A stretch of DNA of 64,000 nucleotides from assembly GCA_020850475.1 (NCBI GenBank), contig JADZEO010000155.1:20339-84338 (forward strand), written 5' to 3'. The DNA is from Bdellovibrionales bacterium. Its GTDB lineage: Bacteria; Bdellovibrionota; Bdellovibrionia; Bdellovibrionales; UBA1609. Below are positions 8,369-16,332 of this stretch, piece after piece (the first letter of the stretch is position 1; every line of letters begins with the position of its first letter). A program made the position numbers and the translations under genes. The notes beneath the pieces are model-generated. The model ran no database searches and had not been told where the DNA came from. It saw only the letters and a program-made list of their open reading frames with translations.

Positions 8369-9247
8369 TTACTCTCCATCGAATATGACGCAAATTTCGG
8401 TGCCGCCCTTGACTTGAATCACGGTCTTTTGCTGCTTCCACTTTTCCATTATTTCTTTTGATTGTTCGATTGAGGCTTTGGCTGCACCATTGAGAGCAGC
8501 ATTTTTCAGATCAGACTTTTTTACAGCAACGCCGTTTCGCACTTCGGATTCTTGGAGTCCATCAGCCATGCCACCCGCGAAATTGAGTCCAATCCCAGCG
8601 GCAAGCATAGAAGCATACTTACCAACTTTTGAGCCTCGTATGCCGACGGTCTGATCTTCCTGGTCACAGGCTTGAGCTTTGACATTCTGGACAGTGCCAT
8701 CACGAAAGACGAGCTTACTGAAATTCACAAGTAATCGCTCTTCGGTAGAACTACCATTGCCGATGAGAACAGTGCCCACATCAGCAATCGCGTCACCATT
8801 TACGGTTAGCGACTCAATAAGCGCTGCTTTTACGAGACCGTTCGAGGCCCCGGTAACAAGTTTAGCTCGTACTGTAGTCCCAGGGGGAATTTGTCCCAGC
8901 CGCGGACGACTCACAACCTGAAGGCCAGAGTAGTGGCGCACCACTTGAGCTGCACCGCCCTTATTTCTTCGTTCCACCTCATATCTGTTTGCGGCCTGGG
9001 GTACCTCTATAGTCGCGGTCGGACTAACGACACCATTGAAAACAATGGGACTTCGGACATCCAATTGAACGGGACGAAGAAGCGCCATGATACTGGTAAT
9101 GGTAAAGACGGCAATGACCACCCCAAGAACACATTTGCCCTTGATAGTTAGTTTTTTTCCATCTTGCCGATATAAATGGCGGCCAACGCCCCAACGCTCT
9201 TTGTGACCGGTGTCGCGTCTTACTTTTACCTGCTCGACATCAGTCAT
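8369..9247 (-). CDS. VirB10/TrbI-like type IV secretion core protein (292 aa)
   Basis: A cytoplasmic basic N-terminus (about 35 residues) is followed by one transmembrane helix (about 37-58), a linker, and a C-terminal periplasmic beta domain containing L-G-Q-I-P-P-G-T-T-V-R-A-K-L-V-T-G and later G-S-K-V-G-K-Y-A. This is the layout of VirB10, which spans both membranes and links the ATPases to the outer-membrane pore. At 292 residues it is shorter than typical VirB10 (about 370-430) and lacks a long Pro-rich linker. It overlaps the VirB9-like gene by 8 bases and is followed directly by the coupling protein, a partner VirB10 is known to contact. Confidence 0.75.
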   Translation of the reverse strand: MTDVEQVKVRRDTGHKERWGVGRHLYRQDGKKLTIKGKCVLGVVIAVFTITSIMALLRPVQLDVRSPIVFNGVVSPTATIEVPQAANRYEVERRNKGGAAQVVRHYSGLQVVSRPRLGQIPPGTTVRAKLVTGASNGLVKAALIESLTVNGDAIADVGTVLIGNGSSTEERLLVNFSKLVFRDGTVQNVKAQACDQEDQTVGIRGSKVGKYASMLAAGIGLNFAGGMADGLQESEVRNGVAVKKSDLKNAALNGAAKASIEQSKEIMEKWKQQKTVIQVKGGTEICVIFDGE

Positions 9248-9611
9248 TTATCTTTACCTTGATTTTGTTTTCATCGGGATCTCGCACTTTCACGATGCTA
9301 TCGTAGCGACCAGAGCTGGTTGTCAGCAGAAAGGCGCATCTTCGGCCAAACAGATAAACGAACATGTTGGTATTGGCATTGGAGCTAAGGGCCGTCAGCG
9401 CAATATCGTTTTTTATGTACTCCACTCCAAACTGCTTTGTGCTTCCAAGTAGCACATTGTCCGGCTTAACCGGAAAATTGATGATCGTTCCGAAGTTGGG
9501 GCGAATGTATATGGTCGCCACTTTGGATTCATCACATTTGACCACACGGGCGTCGGCAAACGCCACGGGTGAAATGGCCAACGAAAGTAGGCCAAGGATA
9601 ATTCGCATCAT
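9240..9611 (-). CDS. Short VirB9/TraK-like periplasmic secretion protein (123 aa)
   Basis: An N-terminal signal peptide (cleavage after A-F-A-D-A or nearby) is followed by an all-beta domain: I-Y-I-R-P-N-F-G-T-I-I-N-F-P, then V-Y-L-F-G-R-R-C-A-F-L-L-T-T. This is the pattern of the N-terminal domain of VirB9/TrbG/TraK proteins. The C-terminal pore-forming domain of full VirB9 (about 270 residues) is absent, so the channel must be built differently or another protein supplies this part. Position between the VirB8- and VirB10-like genes matches canonical order. The start ATG pair overlaps the upstream TGA. Confidence 0.65.
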   Translation of the reverse strand: MMRIILGLLSLAISPVAFADARVVKCDESKVATIYIRPNFGTIINFPVKPDNVLLGSTKQFGVEYIKNDIALTALSSNANTNMFVYLFGRRCAFLLTTSSGRYDSIVKVRDPDENKIKVKIND

Positions 9612-10144
9612 TGCTTATCTCTCTTTTCAATCGTTTTGACTTCTGAAACGACGAGCCCATAGGGGTTGCCCTCGCTTCTGGCTACAGATTCGATTTTCAC
9701 ATTGAGCGGGAACTTGAATGCAGACCGGACTTCACCCACTGAAATCAATCTGTCCGCATCTACAACGACAGCGCCGCCTTCCACACTAGCTGAATTGAGG
9801 ATTACTTTTTGAGAAAGCTTTCGATTCTGTAAGTCCTTTTGCTCCTTAGCACGCAAGAGTTGCTCATCATCGGAAAGGAAGTCATTCCGAACAATTGCTT
9901 GGGTATCAAAACGCTGCGCGAGTGCTTCCTGCAAAAAGGCTTCGATTTCAGTTGCTGTGCGCTTTCCATCGACGACCGAAGCCGCCTTGGAATAGCAGCC
10001 GCGATCCACAACGATTGGGTCTTTCAGGGCGAGCTTCAGCGAGGATGCACCAAAAAATAGGCACAATACGCTCAGGCACAGAACAACCGCTTTTATGACT
10101 GAATTTTCGGAGGCAACCCTTGCCCATGCAATAGTGAATTTCAT
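9608..10144 (-). CDS. VirB8/TraE-like inner-membrane protein (178 aa)
   Basis: One transmembrane helix near the N-terminus (about residues 18-38, A-V-V-L-C-L-S-V-L-C-L-F-F-G) is followed by a periplasmic domain of about 140 residues with alternating helix and strand. It lies between VirB6-like and VirB9-like genes with ATGA overlaps on both sides. Topology, length and order fit VirB8/TraE, the assembly-nucleating protein of type IV secretion systems. Sequence identity to named families is weak by eye, so the call rests mainly on context. Confidence 0.6.
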   Translation of the reverse strand: MKFTIAWARVASENSVIKAVVLCLSVLCLFFGASSLKLALKDPIVVDRGCYSKAASVVDGKRTATEIEAFLQEALAQRFDTQAIVRNDFLSDDEQLLRAKEQKDLQNRKLSQKVILNSASVEGGAVVVDADRLISVGEVRSAFKFPLNVKIESVARSEGNPYGLVVSEVKTIEKRDKQ

Positions 10145-11094
10145 ATTCTAAACTCCATTTGGCTTTCATCTCTTTTGGCTGGGACTTTTCGCACGTAGTT
10201 TGGCTTTGATGTACGTCTCTTGATTGCACTTTGCGCGGCTTGATACTTATCTTTTAGAAACTTAGCGCCGTTCGTTCCACCGCCAAAAGATTTTGCGCCA
10301 ACGGCCTTACCGGCTGCCATCGCTGATCCCGGAGTAATAGCAAGACCACCGATTGCCAGGGCTCCGACATTTCGCGTCATAGTCGCAAGACCGCTTCCAG
10401 CAAGCGCATGCACAACAAACGGTGTCAGCAACAGTGATCCTGCCAAGATAATGTTAAAACTAATGGCCGTAAGAAAACTAATCTGCGAGCCGTTTCCGTT
10501 CATGTTGCTTAGAGCTGCACTCCACAGAAGAGTTGCAATGACGGACCAGACAATCTTCCAGCAGGCAATTTCAATCAGGGATTTAAAAAGTGCCTTTGTT
10601 GCCGATGCCGTCGCCGGCAGCACATAAAGAGCAATTAAAAGCGGCGAAAATACATATAAGAGGGTCCACGCATACAGATAAAACGCGTCCGCAATATGAA
10701 TTGAAAAATACAGCAGGAAGAACGTCAGAAACGAAATTATCAGGATCACTGTGTCCTTGAATGAAACCCAGGACCAGGAGAGTTCTCCTAATTTGTCTCC
10801 CATCCGGTCCAGCACAAGCTTGAACTGGTTGAGATCCCCAAGACGAACAGCAATCGCGTCGGTAACATCTGCAATTGCATTAGTGATGTCAGGATAGGTA
10901 TGAAGCAGTAGCGCCGCGATAAAGACACGGCCCACCAGTTGTCCAAATGAAGGCATGCCCCCCATTGGAATCTTAAAATATTCGAGGACTACCCCAAGAA
11001 GCATGAGCATCGTCACGAGTAAGTAAAAGAACGAATAAAATATTCCGTGAATGGCCTTTGCCTCTGAGGCAAGCCAACTAATATCTGCCATCAT
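10141..11094 (-). CDS. VirB6/TrbL-like polytopic membrane protein (317 aa)
   Basis: About six to seven hydrophobic segments are visible, including F-Y-S-F-F-Y-L-L-V-T-M-L-M-L-L-G near the start and L-Y-V-F-S-P-L-L-I-A-L-Y-V-L-P in the middle. The latter, ending in F-S-P-L, is typical of VirB6/TrbL proteins that form the inner-membrane part of the substrate path. The C-terminal 60 residues are basic and cytoplasmic. Coupled to the VirB5-like gene by TAATG and to the VirB8-like gene by ATGA. Confidence 0.75.
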   Translation of the reverse strand: MMADISWLASEAKAIHGIFYSFFYLLVTMLMLLGVVLEYFKIPMGGMPSFGQLVGRVFIAALLLHTYPDITNAIADVTDAIAVRLGDLNQFKLVLDRMGDKLGELSWSWVSFKDTVILIISFLTFFLLYFSIHIADAFYLYAWTLLYVFSPLLIALYVLPATASATKALFKSLIEIACWKIVWSVIATLLWSAALSNMNGNGSQISFLTAISFNIILAGSLLLTPFVVHALAGSGLATMTRNVGALAIGGLAITPGSAMAAGKAVGAKSFGGGTNGAKFLKDKYQAAQSAIKRRTSKPNYVRKVPAKRDESQMEFRI

Positions 11095-11777
11095 TAAAAC
11101 CTCGGCGCCTTGAATTCTGCTTTTTCATTTTTCATAGCGACTCGAAGAGTTTCAGAATTGGATAGAAATTCTCGTGTGGAGTCTTTGTCCTTTTTGTTTT
11201 GCAATGCCATCGATTGCGCCTGGAGTTTGAGCCCTGTCGCCTGGGCGCGCAGATTCTGGTTCATTACATGAAGCATTACGCCCAAGGTTTGAGCGGTGAG
11301 CTTCTGCGCGCCTCCAGGCGACACATCATGGCTTACTTGTTTGATTGCCTCGCCGATTTCATCAATCTGCTGTGTGTATTGGTAGATCGAGTTATTGAGT
11401 TGAACCGCCTCGGCCACATTTTGGTCAGTGTCCCGATACACTCGCTGGTTGAGAGACGGATCAGCGACTCCATAGATTGTTTCCAGTTTATTGACGGCAT
11501 CTTGAACCGACTGCCAATCCCTGTAGATTCCTGGGTCAATATTAGGATAAACAGTCCGAACCAAATTCAGTGAATCATTTATCCCGCGATTGATTTCACG
11601 AATGAGATCAAGATTGCTCTTTCCCGTATCGAGGATTTGCTTGAGTTGAGCAAGTTGCTGAAGGGCATTTGCCAAAATCTGAACTAAGACAGCCACGTCA
11701 CCACCGAAAAGGTCGGCGCGAGCCGGTTGGGTCGAAAACAAAAATACTGAAAGGCAAATAGCGATAAATTTCTTCAT
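11094..11777 (-). CDS. VirB5/TrbJ-like periplasmic protein (227 aa)
   Basis: A signal peptide with cleavage near A-R-A-D-L is followed by a mostly helical, Gln-rich protein. The segment L-V-Q-I-L-A-N-A-L-Q-Q-L-A-Q-L-K-Q and a second region with Y-R-D-W-Q are typical of TrbJ/VirB5 proteins. These act as minor pilus or adhesin components. The C-terminus is a long amphipathic helix. It directly follows the VirB4 gene, overlapping it by 4 bases. Confidence 0.75.
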   Translation of the reverse strand: MKKFIAICLSVFLFSTQPARADLFGGDVAVLVQILANALQQLAQLKQILDTGKSNLDLIREINRGINDSLNLVRTVYPNIDPGIYRDWQSVQDAVNKLETIYGVADPSLNQRVYRDTDQNVAEAVQLNNSIYQYTQQIDEIGEAIKQVSHDVSPGGAQKLTAQTLGVMLHVMNQNLRAQATGLKLQAQSMALQNKKDKDSTREFLSNSETLRVAMKNEKAEFKAPRF

Positions 11778-14182
11778 TGCGCTCCCTCTGCTGCCACTCC
11801 TCGCGGGCAGGTGTCAGCGAGTGATTTAAGGACTTCTAGGTTTGTAAGCATAGGAGCTTTAACCTTCTCCGATTCGATTTTTCCAAGGTCACGTGGATCG
11901 GTTGTTGCAAGCCAATACTCCAGAGGAGTTGACTCAATAGCGACGACTGCACGCTGATCTTCGGCCATTAAGAATGCTTCTGAATATGAACCACGCTCTT
12001 GGTGGAGCGAGACAATTTGAGCAGCCTCATTTTCGTTGAGACTCAAGACCGATTTTAGTCGTTCCTGATCTGCACCTTTTTGCTTAAGAATCCATTTGAT
12101 CGAAGCGTTCGGCAGAATCGCCGTGGCCACCTTGCTTTTGGCAAAGTCGTCAATGTTTTGCGATATCGCAATTGCGCTGGCCATGTATTTTCGGAAGGTC
12201 CTAAAAACTTCGGCGATAAAGAGCGCACCGGATTCATTTTCGAGCAGCTTCCAGCACTCATCAAAAATCAGAAACTTCATTTTCGTTCGATCTGCTTGAA
12301 CTTCGCGCCATACAAAGTCCGTAATGATAAAAAGGCAAGTGGCCTGCAAATCCGGCAATGCCTCCATGCCTTTGAGATCAAAGCAGACAATAGGACGAGT
12401 AAGCTCAATCGTGGTCTCACGGTCTACGAATCGCCCAAAAGGCGTATCGCCACACCAAGGACCGAGAATTTTTCCATAGCGACTGATCCGTGGATCAGGA
12501 TGATCCAAAAGCAGTTTTCTCAAGTCTGACAATTTTGGTCGCTTAGTGACTTCATAAACGCGCTGGATGGCGTTTTCGATCTCAGCTCGTTCTAGCTTTC
12601 CAAGCCTTGGCTCGGTTTCTTCTTTAGTCATGATTTCCACAAGACTCAGAATGAATTTTATTTTTTGATTCGATGGAACAACTTCGTGAGCGGCGAGATC
12701 AAAGGGATTGATCGAAAAATTTGCCTCCACTCCCAAGGGAATGTACTGGCCCTCGAAGTTCTCGCAGATTTTTTTGTATGAGCCGCCAATATCAACCACG
12801 AAGACTTTTGGGTTCTCTTTAAGCATTTGCATGAGCAGAATGTTCGTTAGAAAACTTTTGCCGCTACCTGATCCACCGCTTACGATTTGATTCGAGTTGG
12901 CCAATTCGCTGGAAAACGGATTGAAGCTCACGAGGCTTCCGAGACGCGAACGTAAAAGAATTTTCGGTTCCTTATGTCCCCTCCATGGGCCATAGAGGGG
13001 CAACAAATCGCATAGATTCGATGTCTTGACTCTCTTGGTGCGCTCCTTGGCCCTGGCATTTGGAATAGCGATTTCAGAAAAAACGTCAAATGCAGCGAGA
13101 GTCTCCTCCATTCCTTCGGCTCCAGATAGGTCCCGTATTTTCATAAGCGCCTGTGATACAAGGTCATCGAGCAGCTCCTGAGATTTGGCCCTCAAAACGA
13201 TTTGCAGGCTGATATGGAAGACCTTTTCACCTTGGGCTACCATTTGCTCAAGAAGTGTTTCCAAATCACGGAACTTAGCCTCACTATCAAGGTCTGAAAC
13301 CCCAGACCTTCGTCCGGCGATCATTGAATAGGCAATACGTCGCTGCACCTGAAGATTTTCAAGTTCCTTCTGCTGGTTGGGCACATGGATGGTGAGCTGG
13401 AGTCTCGAATCGAACGGCAAATCTCTAAGGGTTGCTGCCATCGTCGCAAATGTCTGGTCCGGCAACAGCTTGAGCGATAACACCCGATAGTGCATGTCGC
13501 TCATCGAAAAGCCGCGATCATAAATGCCCACATCGGTAAAGAGAAGCGAGTGACGAATGTCGTCGGGATCATATCCGGATCTCGCGATTGTTCTCGTCGG
13601 ATTCCACTGCCAATAAATGAGGTCCGCTACTTCATCGACAGGAAGCTGAGCGGCTTGCATTCCTAGGTGATTCAATCCGGAGACCAGATCCAGCTTCACA
13701 CGTTCCATGGCCGAAATTTCAAAATGGAGCTTGTCCTCCGCAATCTTTTGAAACTGTTTTGAGCGAGAAAAGAATTTTGGCTTATCTAAGAGAGAACCCT
13801 GCGGAGCCTTCCGCACAAATAACTTGAGCGTATGCTTTGGCAATAGGCCATCGTCATCTAAACGGTTGAGTCTAGCAACTCGAACATGGGCTAATTCAGA
13901 AACGATTTGATTTGTGCATTTATCGGCAGTTCTCTGGTGCTCATTGATGAGCTTTTTGTTACCGCCGGTAATGTCCTGCACAAGCTGAAGATCAAGATGA
14001 TCTGGTAGGGAGTTTAAAAATTGGGCAATTCTCTGCGTGAAATCATTCACTTGTTGGGCTGACCAGCAAGTAGCATCGAGTGGGCTCACTTCTAGCCCGA
14101 AGCCAAGCGAGCCGTCGGAGAAAATAATCGTGTCGTTATCAAAGCCCCAAATTTGCATGTAATCGCTGAGCGCTGTCTTCAT
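11774..14182 (-). CDS. virB4: VirB4/TraC-type secretion ATPase (802 aa)
   Basis: This is the large ATPase that powers pilus assembly and substrate transfer. The chosen start is the ATG at 14182, which overlaps the VirB3 stop as TAATG and has AAGGAG upstream; an earlier in-frame start has no ribosome site. The N-terminal half is the TraC/CagE domain. The C-terminal half carries Walker A G-G-S-G-S-G-K-S-F near residue 439 and Walker B F-L-I-F-D-E-C-W near 642. A-I-S-Q-N-I-D-D-F follows as the usual sensor region. Full length for the family and the clearest secretion gene in the element. Confidence 0.95.
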   Translation of the reverse strand: MKTALSDYMQIWGFDNDTIIFSDGSLGFGLEVSPLDATCWSAQQVNDFTQRIAQFLNSLPDHLDLQLVQDITGGNKKLINEHQRTADKCTNQIVSELAHVRVARLNRLDDDGLLPKHTLKLFVRKAPQGSLLDKPKFFSRSKQFQKIAEDKLHFEISAMERVKLDLVSGLNHLGMQAAQLPVDEVADLIYWQWNPTRTIARSGYDPDDIRHSLLFTDVGIYDRGFSMSDMHYRVLSLKLLPDQTFATMAATLRDLPFDSRLQLTIHVPNQQKELENLQVQRRIAYSMIAGRRSGVSDLDSEAKFRDLETLLEQMVAQGEKVFHISLQIVLRAKSQELLDDLVSQALMKIRDLSGAEGMEETLAAFDVFSEIAIPNARAKERTKRVKTSNLCDLLPLYGPWRGHKEPKILLRSRLGSLVSFNPFSSELANSNQIVSGGSGSGKSFLTNILLMQMLKENPKVFVVDIGGSYKKICENFEGQYIPLGVEANFSINPFDLAAHEVVPSNQKIKFILSLVEIMTKEETEPRLGKLERAEIENAIQRVYEVTKRPKLSDLRKLLLDHPDPRISRYGKILGPWCGDTPFGRFVDRETTIELTRPIVCFDLKGMEALPDLQATCLFIITDFVWREVQADRTKMKFLIFDECWKLLENESGALFIAEVFRTFRKYMASAIAISQNIDDFAKSKVATAILPNASIKWILKQKGADQERLKSVLSLNENEAAQIVSLHQERGSYSEAFLMAEDQRAVVAIESTPLEYWLATTDPRDLGKIESEKVKAPMLTNLEVLKSLADTCPRGVAAEGAQ

Positions 14183-14499
14183 TAAGATTTTCTCCTTGCT
14201 TTGGGTGCGGATTCCCACTCACTTGAATCTTGAAAGGCGGATAGAATTCCGGGGCGAATTTGAAATCGAATCCAATGAATCAAAAAATTATCTGGCTTGC
14301 CTCTCTTGCTGATTCTCAAGATGAGCGCCAAGGCGGTGGTCGGAAGCCAGACAGCTACGATTTTCATTGAAGTCATGCCGAACAAAAAATTTAGAATCGA
14401 AAGCATTAAAAAAATTGCCAGCAGATCTGGTATTTCAAAACCCATGACGATCATTTTTTTATCGAGGCACTTACTAACAGGTGTTGTTCTTATTTCCAT
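14182..14499 (-). CDS. VirB3/TraL-like small membrane protein (105 aa)
   Basis: Two adjacent hydrophobic helices (about residues 25-60) sit in a short protein with the N-terminal P-V-S-K-C-L pattern and a basic C-terminus. It stands directly before VirB4 and overlaps it by one base. VirB3 is the usual partner of VirB4 and is often fused to it. GAGGGG precedes the ATG. A strong hairpin lies just upstream, between this gene and the pilin-like gene. Confidence 0.75.
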   Translation of the reverse strand: MEIRTTPVSKCLDKKMIVMGFEIPDLLAIFLMLSILNFLFGMTSMKIVAVWLPTTALALILRISKRGKPDNFLIHWIRFQIRPGILSAFQDSSEWESAPKARRKS

Positions 14500-14514
14500 A
14501 ACCCCTCAAATGAC

Positions 14515-14544
14515 GCCCAAGCCCCCAATAGCGGGGGCTTGGGC
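14515..14544 (-). promoter_or_regulatory. Strong hairpin between pilin-like and VirB3-like genes
   Basis: GCCCAAGCCCCC at 14515-14526 pairs perfectly with GGGGGCTTGGGC at 14533-14544, leaving a 6-base loop. No T-tract follows, so on the minus-strand transcript it should act as a 3' stabiliser or partial attenuator rather than a full terminator. It would raise the level of the upstream pilin mRNA relative to the downstream genes. Confidence 0.8.
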
Positions 14545-14555
14545 AAGAAACGGAC

Positions 14556-14840
14556 CTAGTGAACGAGGCCCTGAATCCAACTGACGATGCTGGGCGCGCC
14601 AAACCCGACGACTGCTCCTAAGATAGCGAGCATCAAATGCGATTTTGCATTTGGCGATCCCGCCACGAAGGACAGGCCCGCAAAGACAAGCCCCAGAATT
14701 GCTGCCAACGGCAGAATTGTTCCGATCAACCGATTTTGCACCGCCATCAGGCTTGATTCGACACTGCAAAGGCCGACCGTCGGCACGAGCAGAGCCATCA
14801 ATAGTACAGAAAACATAAAATACTTTCGAGATTGAACCAT
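14556..14840 (-). CDS. VirB2-like pilin (94 aa)
   Basis: A signal peptide ends near V-G-L-C-S. Two hydrophobic helices follow (L-I-G-T-I-L-P-L-A-A-I-L-G-L-V-F-A-G and L-M-L-A-I-L-G-A-V-V-G-F-G-A-P-S-I-V), separated by a short polar loop. This is the standard architecture of VirB2/TrbC pilins. The ATG at 14840 has GAGGGTG upstream. It is the first secretion component after five small genes in the same operon, and the downstream hairpin probably sets its higher expression. Confidence 0.8.
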   Translation of the reverse strand: MVQSRKYFMFSVLLMALLVPTVGLCSVESSLMAVQNRLIGTILPLAAILGLVFAGLSFVAGSPNAKSHLMLAILGAVVGFGAPSIVSWIQGLVH

Positions 14841-14904
14841 TCAATCACCCTCATAAAATTCTTCGAACAAGGGTCTTATAAAAACAGTGGCTCAAATCTT
14901 TTCG

Positions 14905-15249
14905 CTAAATTCCGCTGGGGAACAAGCACATAAACATCTGAGAACGAATCACCGGAAAATAGATTTCTAGGTGCGATGACAGCTCCAAACTCAGACGGCC
15001 CGATCCGACCGGATTTTGAAATTTCATTGTGTCCTCGGTCTTCACTTGCTTGGCAAAGACTGTATAGCGATCATGCGAGTCTTTATTTTTGACCAAATAG
15101 TACGTTTGGCCGGGAAACATCATGAGCTTTACCGTGTAGTAGTTGTCGCCCTCGCGCAGAAATGCCTGCCCTGTGGCAAGTGCATTGGTGAGTTCGCCGT
15201 TTTGTTTTCGTCCAATTACGATTTCATGCTTTGTCGTTTGCAAATCCAT
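14905..15249 (-). CDS. Hypothetical protein of transfer operon (114 aa)
   Basis: No family is recognised. The sequence is mostly beta with several aromatic residues (D-N-Y-Y-T-V-K-L-M-M-F-P-G-Q-T-Y-Y-L-V-K) and no signal peptide, so a cytoplasmic small beta-barrel-like fold is likely. It overlaps the stop of the upstream coiled-coil gene and is read toward the pilin gene. A regulatory or single-strand-binding role is conceivable, but nothing in the sequence proves it. Confidence 0.7.
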   Translation of the reverse strand: MDLQTTKHEIVIGRKQNGELTNALATGQAFLREGDNYYTVKLMMFPGQTYYLVKNKDSHDRYTVFAKQVKTEDTMKFQNPVGSGRLSLELSSHLEIYFPVIRSQMFMCLFPSGI

Positions 15250-15500
15250 CAGTCCCTCTTTACTTTTTGAGATGCGATCTCCGCATCACATTTTTGCTCC
15301 AGTGGAGCTTGAGGCTGCCTTCCCACGCTGTGGAAAAATTTGAGTCTATGAAGAGTCATTTGCACACGATTCATTTTCTGAACGACCGGACGCTTTTGCC
15401 GTTCGCGCGGCGAAAGCAATTTCCAAATGGCCTTTAATTCCTCTTCTATTTTTCTGAGCTCTTTAGAAAATAACTCCGCTTCTGGTTTCTTTATTTCCAT
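15249..15500 (-). CDS. Small coiled-coil hypothetical protein (83 aa)
   Basis: A charged, helical protein: K-E-L-R-K-I-E-E-E-L-K-A-I-W near the N-terminus could form a coiled coil. No signal peptide and no recognised domain. The ATG is joined to the preceding 46-residue gene as TAATG and its own end overlaps the next start, so it is part of a tightly packed run of small genes at the head of the transfer operon. Confidence 0.65.
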   Translation of the reverse strand: MEIKKPEAELFSKELRKIEEELKAIWKLLSPRERQKRPVVQKMNRVQMTLHRLKFFHSVGRQPQAPLEQKCDAEIASQKVKRD

Positions 15501-15640
15501 TAAGACACCATCGTTGAAAGTCGTTGTTCCAAAACTTCAATTCTTTGAATAAGCGCGCGGTTACTGACGATCTCAGTAATTGAGAGTGCCGCGTACCATT
15601 CGCGAAATTGATCCCTCAATCGTCTCAATTCGGCTTTCAC
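15500..15640 (-). CDS. Tiny helical protein, GTG start (46 aa)
   Basis: A 46-codon gene starts at GTG 15640 with GGAGG seven bases upstream and ends in TAA at 15500-15502, overlapping the next ATG by one base. The protein is charged and helical (V-K-A-E-L-R-R-L-R-D-Q-F near the start, I-Q-R-I-E-V-L-E-Q-R-L near the end). The ribosome site, coupling and composition support a real gene. Function unknown. Competing frames here (such as the one ending at 15573) lack this coupling. Confidence 0.65.
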   Translation of the reverse strand: MKAELRRLRDQFREWYAALSITEIVSNRALIQRIEVLEQRLSTMVS

Positions 15641-15660
15641 TTCGAACCTCCATACACCCG

Positions 15661-15882
15661 CTAAAAAATGTGCGGGAATCTGTAGCTTTCATACTTGAGT
15701 CGTTGCTCACGAATTCGCTCGTCGATACTTTGGCAGTCCGCATGCTGCTCGTAAGACGGTTGGTTAAACCAGTCCTTAAGGTGCTTGAGCGCCACCTTAA
15801 TTTTTGTGCGACCGGCGATGCTCCTTGGGGAGCACAGCATTCTTTCAAACAAATTGATTTTCATATCGTAAACCTGCATCAT
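15661..15882 (-). CDS. Small hypothetical protein of transfer operon (73 aa)
   Basis: The start is a tandem ATG-ATG at 15882/15879 with GGAGGT upstream. The protein is basic and helical with two Cys and a Tyr-rich end; no domain is recognised. Spacing of 15 bases from the zinc-ribbon gene before it and 20 bases to the next gene fits an operon. Confidence 0.65.
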   Translation of the reverse strand: MMQVYDMKINLFERMLCSPRSIAGRTKIKVALKHLKDWFNQPSYEQHADCQSIDERIREQRLKYESYRFPHIF

Positions 15883-15897
15883 CTGAAACCTCCGCGC

Positions 15898-16056
15898 CTA
15901 TTGACCAAGAGCCTGTTTCACCCACGACGGAATTTGCCAACGAACCTCGGTGTCGTAGATGCGGTAGTAGTTGCAGTTCACGCAGTAGCTATGTGTTGCC
16001 AGCTTCTCCATGCCGAAGTCGCCGCAACGGGGACATTGTTTAAATGGACAGCGCAT
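15898..16056 (-). CDS. Small zinc-ribbon protein, first gene of transfer operon (52 aa)
   Basis: C-P-R-C-G and Y-C-V-N-C, separated by about 15 residues, form a four-Cys zinc ribbon. The ATG at 16056 has AAGGAGGGAG upstream, better than an ATG 27 bases earlier. The gene lies about 50 bases downstream of the candidate sigma54 promoter. Tiny zinc ribbons near transfer operons are often DNA-binding or RNA-polymerase-modulating proteins; that role is inferred. Confidence 0.65.
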   Translation of the reverse strand: MRCPFKQCPRCGDFGMEKLATHSYCVNCNYYRIYDTEVRWQIPSWVKQALGQ

Positions 16057-16107
16057 GACTCTCCCTCCTTTGTTCGAGAACAACAGCGTCCTCTCACTAA
16101 TTACTAT

Positions 16108-16124
16108 TTCAATGAGTGAGCCAA
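16108..16124 (-). promoter_or_regulatory. Candidate sigma54 promoter of the transfer operon
   Basis: Read on the minus strand the site is TTGGCTCACTCATTGAA. It has the -24 TTGGC block and -12 TTG at the right spacing, but GA instead of the conserved GC at -12. It shares TTGG and TCATTG at the same positions with the better promoter at 30445-30461, and both have matching upstream palindromes. It lies about 52 bases before the first transfer gene. Confidence 0.5.
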
Positions 16125-16206
16125 TTTTGCGTGAATGGAGTAAGAGGCTGAATTCTCAATCGAATTCAAACTCGTTCGGAATTGAAAACATATTTTTTTG
16201 GAAGTT

Positions 16207-16300
16207 CTGTTTGTAAATGCGGGTGGGGTTTTGCGGAAGAAGAGAGAATCTAATGACTTAGCAGTGTTCGTGAAAACAAACGGTGTTTGCACTTGCAAAC
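16207..16300. promoter_or_regulatory. Cluster of putative activator sites upstream of transfer operon
   Basis: Two palindromes of the form GTTYG-N6-CRAAC lie at 16266-16281 (GTTCGTGAAAACAAAC) and 16285-16300 (GTTTGCACTTGCAAAC). A related half site, CTGTTTGTAAATGCGGGT, is at 16207-16224. They are about 85-190 bases upstream of the candidate sigma54 promoter, the usual distance for enhancer sites. The same motif recurs upstream of the sigma54 activator gene. Confidence 0.6.
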
Positions 16301-16332
16301 ATCAGAGGAAATCAACGAACTTATTTTTCTGC

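Noticed and set aside
15573..15848. Alternative 91-codon frame in the small-gene region
   Set aside because: It overlaps two better-supported genes (15500-15640, 15661-15882) and lacks a ribosome site.
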